Source of the DNA: Hemileia vastatrix
Lineage: Eukaryota > Basidiomycota > Pucciniomycetes > Pucciniales > Zaghouaniaceae
Assembly: GCA_030280995.1 (NCBI GenBank)
Contig: JASXTE010000016.1
Span: 12,353,001 to 12,417,000, forward strand
Reading direction: 5' to 3'
DNA length: 64,000 bases
This document shows positions 55,493-64,000 of the stretch, in pieces. The notes under the pieces are model-generated. The model was not told the origin of the DNA. It worked only from the letters and a program-made list of their open reading frames with translations, and ran no database searches. The translations under genes were made by a program, and so were the position numbers. The first letter of the stretch is position 1. Each line of letters begins with the position of its first letter.

Positions 55493-56760
55493 CTACTCAT
55501 CACCATACTTTTTTGATCTACATAAAGTTTTTTTATATCTGTTAAACTTACCTTCTTTTTTTACCTTTTTTATTAAGTGAATTAATTTTTGACTGATTTG
55601 AAATGAGCATATGAAATTTTTGAGCTCTTGAAAAGATTCAAAGCCAGGTGGAGCTTTGGTTGTTTGGTGATGATCCTGAGAAGAGCTCCAAATTTTTTCA
55701 AACACTCAATTTCTCAAACCAAAATCAATCATGCACTATTTGTCTGGAAAATATAAGCCACATTCTTTGATTGTAGCTTGAGATGGTATTGGTTAGCCAT
55801 TTATTGGATTGATATATGAGAAAATTCCAAAAAAAAGATAATTTGCATCATTCCTATCAATATGAATCTTATTGTAGAATCCTAAAAGAGTAATAATAAC
55901 ATTTGAAAATAAAATATATTTTTTGCTTTTTCCCTCCCATTCCAGGTCACACCAATGTGGTATTCCAAGTTTGGTACCAAGTTGATGATTATTTTTGAAA
56001 GCTTTATTGCAGAGTTTTTTGAGGCAAAGAGAAAGAAAAGTATTAAAAGAAGGGAAGGTTTCCCATAAGCAAAAATCATAATCTTTTTCAGCTTTAGATA
56101 ATCTTTTAAGTAAAGAATATATGCCTATGGAAATAAAATGAGTGACATGATTTTAAGAATGAAACATATAATATCAGACATACCAAGAGAATAGCCATTG
56201 TTAAATCCTAGTTTCCAGCCAAATCCAATCATAATACCACCCAAAAAATTCCTATTCCTTATTGGTAAGCAAACCAAAGCCATTTAATATAGTGTTATTA
56301 TGAGATCAGATATTTGATTAAAGTTTTGATCTTTTAAACCATTAAAAGAATGATTTTTAAAAATAAATTGATGTTTAAAAGAATTACTGATAACTGCCTT
56401 AATTTCATTGTCTCCTGATTTGGTTAAATATTTTAAATCTTCTGGTAACAAATTTTGATAAAAAATTTTTTTATCCAATTTAATTTTATAGTACTTGATA
56501 TTTGATATATGGCCAAATAAACAATCCAAATGAATTCTCTTTTGTAAATTTCTTTTATTCTGCTGATTTTTTTTATCAGTATTTTTTTTTGGATGATGAT
56601 TGAAATGAAGTTGAATTTGAAAAAGATGACAAAGATGATAAAGTCAATGATGATAGAGAAGTAAGAGGTGATTTTGAAGCAATAAAATTTTTTTTCTTTG
56701 AGCAAAAAAAAGTTCGTGTCAAAAACCAAAAAAAAAATGGCAAAAAAATAAAACTCACAA
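55493..56760 (-). pseudogene. Tet-like 2OG-Fe(II) oxygenase gene relic inside Harbinger element C
   Basis: Reading right to left: a Ser-rich N-terminus; LLPEDLKYLTKSGDNEIKAV; one TAA; IMIGFGWKLGFNNGYSLG; a canonical intron (GTATGT to CCATAG, about 56183-56123) that preserves phase into LLKRLSKAEKDYDFCLWETF; then NVIITLLGFYNKIHIDRNDA, in which H-x-D is the iron-binding pair, LFFGIFSYINP, ECGLYFPDNSA and finally DHHQTTKAPP with the distal histidine region. This order (GxGW...G, FYN-xxH-x-D, GIF, H-x-T near the end) is that of the Tet-like 2OG-Fe(II) oxygenases abundant in rust fungi, relatives of TET/JBP enzymes that oxidise methylated bases. Three further stops (near 55793, 55736, 55709) show it is dead. 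The activity of the fungal group is largely unproven. Confidence 0.7.
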
Positions 56761-57189
56761 AATTTAATTTGTTTATTCAACCTTAAAAATTTTAATCATA
56801 AAAATTAATCCATATAATAATCTTTTTTTAAAAGAAATCAATTAATAATACTGTCATTTAAAAAATGTGAAACAAAAAAAATAATTTAAATTAAAAAGAA
56901 ACATCAGAAAAATTATTTTCCAAAAAAAATGGTTTTTAAAGTCATTTGGTGTTAGGTATACCACCTAAAGTCCTTGAAAAAAAATTATAATCAAAAAATT
57001 GAACCAAAAAAAAATTGTATCAGAAATTATTTTTCCAATAATAAAAATAAAAATTTTAAACACACCAAATTTATTTTTGATTCAGCTTGAAATGTAAAAA
57101 AAAATTTTTTTTATAGTATTCTGTAAAAAATAAACAAAAAAAATACAAAATAATGTAAATTTTCTTTTACATACACACATATTACCCCT

Positions 57190-57665
57190 TCTTGTTTGCC
57201 CCATTTAACTCTTTTTGGTGTCCTCAAACCCCCTTCTTTCCCTTTTTCACCAGGTCCTTCCCTCTTTCCCCCCCTTTACACCCTTTTACCCTCTTTAGGC
57301 CATCTCACAATACTCCCGCTTGCCTTATCCCCCCCTCTCCCCTCCACAGCTTCCTCCCCTCCCCCCTTCCCCCCTCACCCCTATAAATAGCTAAAAAGTC
57401 CCATAGCAATTAATTAGTTAATAGGTAGCGGGTGGAGGTGATGTGAGAGGGGATGGGGAAGGGGGGGGAAGGAATGAGGGAGGAGGGGGGGAAGAGGTGG
57501 AGGGAAGAGGGGGGAGAGGGAGGGGAAGAGGGGGAAAGAGTTGAGAGGTGGCCTAAAGGGGGTAAAAGGGGGGGAAGGGTGGTAAAGGGCCTGAATAGGG
57601 CAAAGGGGGGCCTTAAGAGAGGAAAAAGAGTGCCTAAAGAGGAGAAAAGTTGAGGAATAGAATAA
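57190..57665. repeat. Pyrimidine-rich stretch followed by its purine-rich inverse
   Basis: About 57190-57390 is a C/T-rich strand; 57420-57665 is a G/A-rich strand. Parts are inverted copies: CTCTTTAGGCCATCTCACAA on one side and the inverse of GAGGTGGCCTAAAGGG on the other. Pro/Ser/Leu-rich open frames across it are compositional artefacts. It sits between the Tet-like relic and the transposase and is absent from element A. Confidence 0.7.
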
Positions 57666-58179
57666 GGGGGAAAAGGGGGATTGAGGAAGTCAAGAAGGGG
57701 GAAAGAAGGGAAAAAGAGCAGGACAAGAAAAAAAAGAGGGAGATAAAAAAACAAAAAAAATTATTTTAACCTTGATAAAAAATAAATGAAGCACTTAAAA
57801 AAAATAAAAACCAAAAAAAACATAAAAATCAAAAAAAAGCGAAAAAAAATATCATGATTAGCAAATAAAAATTCAATAAAAATGAAAAAAATGACTTGCC
57901 TAGTGAGATGAGTAAAAAAAATGCAACCAAAATATTTCAGGGATGTTTGAGGAGAGGAGGAAAAGGATATGAGTGAAGAATGAAAAAGGAAACACTGAAA
58001 AAATATATAATTTCCAAAAATATACAATTTCATGTTGAGCTGGTGAAAGAAAACCAATGAGCCATCCAAAAAAGAGATATTCACTGTGAATTCAAAATAA
58101 AAATGAATATGCAAAAAACAAAAATACCAAGCCAATTGAATAAAGTATTCAAAGTGGACATTTGGAAAGTATGGAAACA

Positions 58180-59409
58180 AAAAATTAAAAGGGTTGTGTC
58201 TCAAAATGGTAAAGGGTGATTGGCATGATGACATAGTGTATGCCGGTTGAATGAATGTTTTGTGATTCAAGGGAGGGGAGAGCCACTTCTGGTTCAGGAT
58301 CCTCTTCTTCATAAAGATCATTCCACTTATCCTTTAAATCAGCTAGAATATTGTGGAGTGTGACACAAGTCATGATCCGATGATTTGCAGTTTTGATCTT
58401 CAATTTTTTTTTGAAATTACATTCTGAGCTCCCAGAGACTAAAAAATCTTCCCTTTAAAATACCAATAGCATTTTCAATACGTACTCTTGTTTGGAAATG
58501 TGATAATTAAAGGTGGGTTTGGGGTAATTTTCTAAAGTTTCACCACAAAAATCAGGTGTAATGTACTTTACAAATGCTTATGCTGAAACTTTAAGGAGGT
58601 ACTGAGATTTGTCAAAGTATGAGTCAGGAATTTGAGAAATCCTCATTTTTTGGAAGACAGAAGAGTCATGACATGAGCCAGGGAAGCCACTATGAGAAGC
58701 AATAAACTTTTTGTTGAGGTCACAGAAAAGTTGAACAGCAATAGAGGTTCTGCAAGGAAGATAAAAAGTTAGTTTGTGAAAGATTTGAAATTGGAGAAAA
58801 TTTTTAAGAAACCTTTTTTTTGCAATCAAAATTAAGGCTGCCATCATAAGCAGTATTTTGACTCAAAGGTATAGTTGTTTCATCAACATAACCTACACAT
58901 CCAGTGAAAACTTTGGCTTGCATTAATTGAGAGGATTCAAGTCGCTTTTGTAGAGTTGGCCAAGCAAGTTTTAGAGACTTGAGGGAAAGGATAGAAATCA
59001 TACAGTGCTTGGTCTATAATATCACTATACCATATCATATGTTAAAGAGATTATCCAAAAGTCTTACAGCAGCTCCATTTCCATATGAGCCAAAGCAACA
59101 TAGTGAAACAGAAAGTTGAATAGCAGGATCACACTGTTTATTTTGAGAATTTTTATGAAAGATAGGATGTTTGGATATGAGTTGATAAATTTTGAAGAAA
59201 GAATCAGGAGAAGTTTTAAATTGTTGAGTGAAGTTTAGTTGAGGAATGTTGAGAATGAAGCAAAGATCATATCTGGGATCATGATGAATATTTGGCCCCC
59301 TTGGGTTTATGTAAAGATTTTTGGAAAGAACAGATATATAGGCTAAAGCATCTTCCAAATCAGAGTTAGATTTATAGTAAAGAGCTATAAATAAAACAAT
59401 AGCATTCAT
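58180..59409 (-). pseudogene. Harbinger DDE transposase of element C, nearly complete but broken
   Basis: Reading right to left from about 59409: LYINPRGPNIHHDPRYDLC, LYQLISK-like helices, PAIQLSVSLCCFG, SLKLAWPTLQKRLESSQLMQ; then catalytic GCVGYVDETTIPL (first Asp, about 58895), KFIASHSGFPGSCHDSSVF (second Asp, about 58670), KMRISQIPDSYF; then, after a frame change, RVRIENAIGILKGR (third catalytic Glu, about 58480), TCVTLHNILADLKDKWNDLY and an acidic tail. This is the PIF/Harbinger (HARBI1-like) DDE family, which excises and inserts elements at 3-bp targets. Several frame changes and stops exist, but all three catalytic residues survive. It is convergent with the Myb/SANT-like gene. Confidence 0.8.
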
Positions 59410-59538
59410 AGTTGAGTGAAGTAGCTGCCTAATAGAGGTTTTTCATAATTTTTGGTGAAAGGCTTATGTGATGAGGGAAGTGGGAATTTACTGCCAAATT
59501 TGCAGTTGAGATGTGTAGATATAAAAAAAATTTAAGTC

Positions 59539-60284
59539 TTTATGAGCTGATCCCATGATACCTTACACACATCCAAGTGCACCTTGATGTGGATACACCT
59601 TTAAAAAATTTAAAGATTTGAATAATTTTGAGCTGAAATAAAATATAAATAATACTGGAAATGAAAAATAAAAAATAAATAAAAGAAACTGACAAATAAT
59701 AATGATAAAAGAAAAATAGAATTTCCTGGCCAATTGATGAGACGTTTACCACCAATGCTTGCCAACATCCAGGTGACCCTGATGTGGTACACCTAACTAT
59801 TTGTTTTAATTTTATACATTAACCCTCACTAAAAAAATAAAAGAAAAAAAAGAAAAAAAATCTAAGACCACCACAATTCCATTCCATCAAAATAGATCAC
59901 AGAAGCATATCCAGGTCCAAAAGAAAGATCACTGGGTGTGCTCCCTCTAATAAGTAAAAATAATGGGAGACCGCCAGTGATCCACCAGAAACAAAGAACC
60001 AAGAAACAAGAACAAAAAAGCCAGTCCACTCCAGTTTAAAGTCATAGAGGACTAAAAACCTGAATAAAATCAAAGAACTAGGATTAAAATAAATAAAACT
60101 AAGGATTTGAAGCAGAAATTATGGGGTAATTTTTACACAGACCTGCCAGCCCATCAGTTACCCCCACACTTGCAAATAAAGAATCTAGAAGCCCCGCCTG
60201 GGTACCTTTTAACTAAAAACTTCCACCTGAAAATAAAACCAAACAGCACAAAAACCACCAGGGAAAAGACCAGCACTTGAATAC
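59539..60284 (-). other. Repeat-derived stretch related to 1300-1900
   Basis: No gene. On the minus strand it contains AAGTGTGGGGGTAACTGATG (about 60175-60156; compare 1622) and a unit of the AGTCC...GACTTTAAACTGGAG type (about 60037-60060), both seen near the zinc-cluster genes. It also has two near-repeats around CTTGATGTGGATACACCT and CCTGATGTGGTACACCT (59590, 59780), and an inverted pair GATCACTGG...CCAGTGATC (about 59926-59981). It begins exactly where element C stops. Confidence 0.5.
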
Positions 60285-61040
60285 TGTCAGTTTATGCTAG
60301 TATCTAAGTATGATTTAATAGTCAATTTTAATGGTCCAAATACTTATTGATAAATGATTTAGTGATTAAACCTCAGGTTAAGTCTAATAAAATACTTATT
60401 CTCAATTAAACTCACAATACTTGGATTTTATGTGTGCTAGTGGTGGAAAATAGATCAATAAAATATAGTTTTAGCTTATATAAAGATAATATCAATTTAT
60501 AAATGCTTTAGACTATATTAATATATGATAAAAATTGTATTTTATTGTTTTTTTAATGTGTAGTAAGTAAGTGATGTCCAATAACCCATCAAATCCTCCC
60601 TTACTTATACCAAAATCCACTGGAGTGCACAGACCTTCAATCCAGATGATGTCACTTCTATCCCCAGCAATTACAGCACTGTGAGGGCCCATTACCTCCC
60701 CATGGCGTCCACTTCAAGAAGATTCAACACCCAGACCTCCAGTAAGGACCCTCCATCACAATTAATGATACCACAGACCTATACCATAAATAGAATAAAC
60801 AGATAAAAGCGGATACCATAAAGAAACAGGTAAAATAACTCATACAAAGAGTATATAATGAAACCCAAAGCATATAAAGGAACCAAACTAACTTTCCAAG
60901 CCCCCAATAACATCCCCAAGCATCCATATTAGCCCAGTAATCATATCCCAACTCATCAATCTGTAAAAATCCATCCAAGGAAGCAGATTAAGTTGTCCAA
61001 ACTGGATATATGTGGATTGAGCTTTATCCCTGGAGATTTT
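60285..61040 (+). repeat. LTR upstream of a decayed gag, same family as the solo LTR at 19558-20734
   Basis: It begins TGTCAGTTTATGCTAG and matches the minus strand of 20734-19960 over most of its length, including the conserved block with CTCCCTTACTTATACC (about 60596) and CCCATGGCGTCC. The antisense frame at 60978-60724 encodes DAWGCYWGLG...YFTCFFMVSAFI...VMEGPYWRSGC, matching the antisense frame of the other copy. The match ends near 61010, so the last part of the 1.18 kb LTR seen in element A is absent here and the right edge is uncertain. Confidence 0.6.
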
Positions 61041-61074
61041 GAAGCAAATTAGGTTCTTCATTTTGGAAAGATAG

Positions 61075-61990
61075 GTGAAGAAAGAGGTGATTAATATCAA
61101 AGGTTATAAGAAGAGAGACTCTAGTAGGTTTTCAAGGGAGATGGTGGATAGATGGGGTTACAGGTATTCTATTGTGAAATTAAACAAGATTCTTAGTGAA
61201 TGTCAATCTAAAGGTGGTGTTAATTTATTAGTGGACTATACAAAACTTCTTGGTCAATTTGATCCTGTTATGAAATATATGGTAGAGGTAGATGAATTCT
61301 CTCATCAGAGTCAGGCTAAAGATCTGTTTTGGTCAGATATTTGTAGGAGTGTTAGGAAAAATTTATTGAAGGATTTATTCAGAAAGTACCTGATGAAGAC
61401 TTCACCTAATGTAGAGAAGAAATTACTTAATTTGGCTATTATTAATGAGGCTTTGGAGGACTACTTTAAACTTATGGAATACAAAGAATATCAAGAATCT
61501 TGTACTCAGTATTTAAGAAAGATTAGGAAAGCTTTCTCTTACAACAATGATATTATGAAGAAATTTCAGATGGGGAAACCAGTACCTAAGGTGGATGAAA
61601 ATGTGGAAAATAGGATAGTGAAACAGTTGGCTAAATTAGCTAACCAGCCATAGATTTTTGATCAAGAAGATAAGAAGCTAAATAAGACACCTTCTTTTTC
61701 CTCTTCTTCTTATCAGGATATATCTTATGAAAGCAGTAATTTTGGCTATAATTGTGGTATCGGCTATCATGACAATAATTATTACCATGGTGGAAAGTTT
61801 TATAATTACTGAATTAAGGATCTGAAGATGTGGTCTTATTGTAATAGGAGGGGGAATATTTCAAATGATTGTTTCACTTTAGGTAGGGACTTGGTTGATT
61901 GTAAAGTAAATTTTTTTGGAAAGTTTTATAAGCTTTCTGATGGATCTTTCATCAAGCCTAGGGAAAGTCAGGCACCTTCTAATTTGGTGA
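61075..61990 (+). pseudogene. Decayed retrotransposon gag
   Basis: An ATG at 61075 opens 192 codons with a helical capsid-like composition (FDPVMKYMVEVDEFSHQSQA, VRKNLLKDLFRKYLMK), then a TAG at about 61651. The frame continues with a Ser/Tyr/Gly-rich linker, a TGA-type stop near 61813, and a degenerate zinc knuckle (MWSYCNRRGNISNDCF, in which the first Cys and the His of CCHC are replaced), then PRESQAPSNLVK and another stop. The downstream pol is missing; a CACTA-like end begins at 62071. The upstream LTR is in the same orientation. Gag assignment rests on the helical region plus the knuckle remnant. Confidence 0.55.
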
Positions 61991-62070
61991 AATGAAACGG
62001 TATGATGGAAAAAAGGGCACAGTTTGAACATTTTCAAGTTGGAGCATCTGCTAATGATAGCAATAGTAAT

Positions 62071-62230
62071 CACCATGCGATTTCAGGGGGTGACTTTCTA
62101 GAAAGTTGAAAACCTTGAACCATAATTTATATTTAATTGAGCAAACATTGAGACAGTGATGAAACAATCATGAAGAAACAGTGAATTTACTTTGAAAAAA
62201 AGTTGAATCCAATTTTAACCTTCATTAAAC
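62071..62230 (+). mobile_element. Lone left end of a CACTA-like element related to MITE family 1
   Basis: CACCATGCGATTTCAGGGGG leads into the palindrome ACTTTCTAGAAAGT, then AACCTTGAACC and GAGCAAACATTGAGACAG, which parallel the left third of the family 1 MITEs (AACCTTGGACC, GAACACACATTGAGC). It interrupts the gag remnant. No matching right end was seen before the window ends. Confidence 0.5.
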
Positions 62231-62718
62231 AACAGTTGATTAATAGTTCAAAAAATATTTATACTTGAATTAAAGGATTTTTTAAAGGAATAAAAAAATA
62301 AGTGAGCCCCACTATCAATATAGCCTTGCAGCTTCATAAGATTTTGAAAAATTAGACAGTCTTTTCATTTTTTTAATCTAATGAAACTCTCATATACTTT
62401 GAATTATAAGATATTTCACAAAAATTCATAAGATATTCACCCTATGAATATATTGATAAAACATCCAATATTCAAAGAAATCATTTGTTAAGAAATATGT
62501 ATTGAATTTCTATGTTTCATCAAAATTTTATCAGTAAAAAATTGAGAAATAAGTGCCTTTTCTCATTATATCAATAAATATTATTAGTTACTTATCCATT
62601 TTAAAAAAATTTGTGGAAGTTAAAACACTCTTTAAAATCATTTAACATTAAATTTAATAATAGAACAATTTATAAGATTGAATTGTGTCCCATATTTATA
62701 TATGTTAAACAGGATATG
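62231..62718. other. AT-rich stretch without recognisable content
   Basis: No gene, repeat pair or RNA feature seen; it may be the interior of the element whose left end is at 62071. Confidence 0.4.
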
Positions 62719-64000
62719 TGTCAGCCAGGCTGCTAGACTTACCCAGTAAAATAATTAATTATTTACTGGGATGAAGCCATGCCTTTTTATTTCTTATATA
62801 TTATTATCAAGTATAATATATTTACTTTAAATTTAATTGTAATAAATTAACTAGTTACAAAACAGTAAATAATTAAATTTAATATTAAAATTTCCCTTAT
62901 ATTTTTATTTCCTAACTCCATGCTCAATGACAGGTTGAGAGAAATAAATATTAATATTAAAATTAAATTTAATATTAAAATTAAATAAATATATACAAGA
63001 AATTCAAATTACCTATTTAAAAATGACACTTACAGTTATTTTTAAATAAACCAATTTATTTCTGACATATACAGTAAATACACATTTTTAAAACTTTCTT
63101 TCTTGAACAATATTATTATTTGAAAATATTTTTCTGGAATATTCTTCTTCTTCTCTCATACTCCTGTATATAGGATTTTTCCTCTCTGCTTTGTCTCTCT
63201 TTTGCCTATATAAGGCCTCCCTTTTCTGGTAGTTTTGATCATCCATTACTTACTTATAATTTATTACACCATTACTTTAATCAATTAATTATTTTATTCA
63301 TTGTCTTTAGTATTTACTCTAATGTAATTCTAAATCATAAATTATAATAAAAAATACAAGACATATTACCTCTTTAAATTGAGTAATAAAACTAAAAGAT
63401 AAATTCATATGTACCTTTGACTTTGAAACCCCAGAATTCCACCTATCATCACCGTTGGACCTCCATCAAAATCTTCTAGACCATCAGGACCCTTTGATAC
63501 TTAAGGCCCTTTCCAAATTGTTGATGGCGCATTGATATCTTGAAGCCAGTGACAAAGGGACCATCAATGAAAAGTTACCAGTAGGCCAAGTAGATGACAA
63601 AAATGATGAATGTCATTGACCACGTGACATATTTTTTGCTGTGACAAGGAATCAAACTGCGCTCTAAATTTAGGTTCATATATTGGATATAGTCATATAT
63701 ATTTGTGGTAATTATATTAATTACTATTTGTGGGTCATTTTTCAGATTTCATTGTCCACGTATATCTTTTTTACTCAGCACTCTGTAAGTGGCATTAACT
63801 TGCTCATTTTACAGGGGGAGGTGCCTGGTAAAAAAAATATTTTTTTTCCTAGTTGACCAAGATAGACCTATATTGTTCCTATTCCTAGAAGTGATATAAA
63901 AAATTAAATTAATTATATTAAAATTTTTAAAATATTTCAGTTGAATTCTGTCCTGATAATTAAAATTTTAAATTATTGTTTCAGTTGACAAATTGTCCTG
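62719..64000 (+). mobile_element. Left part of an LTR or LTR element running out of the window
   Basis: It starts TGTCAGCCAGGCTGC, as the minus strand of the solo LTR at 4380-5651 does, and has the same near-terminal inverted pair (CCCAGTAAA...TTTACTGGG, about 62743-62771). A TATATAAGGCC box lies near 63207, about 490 bp inside. I found no coding region; the right terminus is not identified. A direct repeat (TTTCAGTTGA...TGTCCTG) occurs at about 63937 and 63979. Confidence 0.5.

Larger units (their letters stand above)
52842..59538 (+). mobile_element. Harbinger-type element C with an embedded Tet-like gene relic; right end missing
   Basis: The left end AGGGGGTATCAAAGTTGACC is preceded by AAT. 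Contents: plus-strand Myb/SANT-like gene (53088-54787, with a MITE at 53597), repeat blocks (54940-55215), about 2.4 kb absent from element A (about 55262-57660) that includes a Tet-like oxygenase relic and a polypurine/polypyrimidine inverted repeat, and the minus-strand transposase (58180-59409). After 59538 the match to element A's right region stops abruptly, so the right terminus was lost or lies beyond an insertion. Confidence 0.7.

Noticed and set aside
57192..57754. Pro/Ser/Leu-rich open frames on both strands
   Set aside because: They follow directly from the polypyrimidine/polypurine composition; no start context, domain or codon signal.
1..64000. tRNA or rRNA genes
   Set aside because: No cloverleaf with conserved T-loop sequence and no rRNA core motifs were seen on either strand by eye; a covariance-model scan would be decisive.

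Overview
The window is AT-rich, intron-bearing eukaryotic DNA with very dense, nested transposable elements. The gene content suggests a rust fungus (Pucciniales) with a repeat-inflated genome: Ty3/gypsy chromoviruses, PIF/Harbinger-type elements with a Myb/SANT-like partner gene, a Tet-like 2OG-Fe(II) oxygenase relic, and one multi-exon GH26-type glycoside hydrolase with short introns. The species is an inference; no rRNA or tRNA gene is visible. I did all alignments by eye.

Layout. 1-2.5 kb: two minus-strand paralogues with a Zn2Cys6-like cysteine pattern (one broken, one intact), separated by a cluster of short direct repeats. 2.7-16 kb: an old Harbinger-like element (F, minus strand) split by a decayed gypsy chromovirus (3998-14992), whose 3' LTR is itself split by a solo LTR of another family. 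16-17.8 kb: AT-rich DNA with nothing recognisable. 17829-44506: Harbinger element A, interrupted twice, by a solo LTR at 19558-20734 and by a 20.7 kb TIR element at 22300-43023 flanked by TAA. Removing that element joins A's transposase gene exactly as in the uninterrupted copy in element C. The 20.7 kb element carries two MITEs, a tandem array of about 600-bp units that each hold a palindrome of up to 46 bp, and a young gypsy chromovirus (26500-36224) with a GTTTA target duplication.

44.8-49.3 kb is a low-repeat island with the only convincing host gene, a membrane-anchored GH26-like enzyme (45283-47445, minus, 13 exons). 49.6-59.5 kb: Harbinger elements B (transposase core deleted) and C (abutting B, with a degraded Tet-like oxygenase gene between its two convergent genes). 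59.5-64 kb: further LTR sequence, a decayed gag, a lone CACTA-like terminus and the start of another LTR.

How the parts relate. Autonomous-type Harbinger elements carry two convergent genes, a Myb/SANT-like coiled-coil protein and a DDE transposase; 200-bp MITEs share their termini and probably depend on such a transposase. A second set of elements (about 250-260-bp MITEs, the 20.7 kb element and a lone end at 62071) has CACTA-like ends with 3-bp target duplications and a palindrome just inside the end; no transposase for them is visible here. Most striking: (1) the 20.7 kb palindrome-array element, (2) an overlapping ORF in the chromovirus gag that is better conserved between two copies than the gag frame itself, (3) the Tet-like relic inside a Harbinger element, and (4) the zinc-cluster-like paralogue pair.
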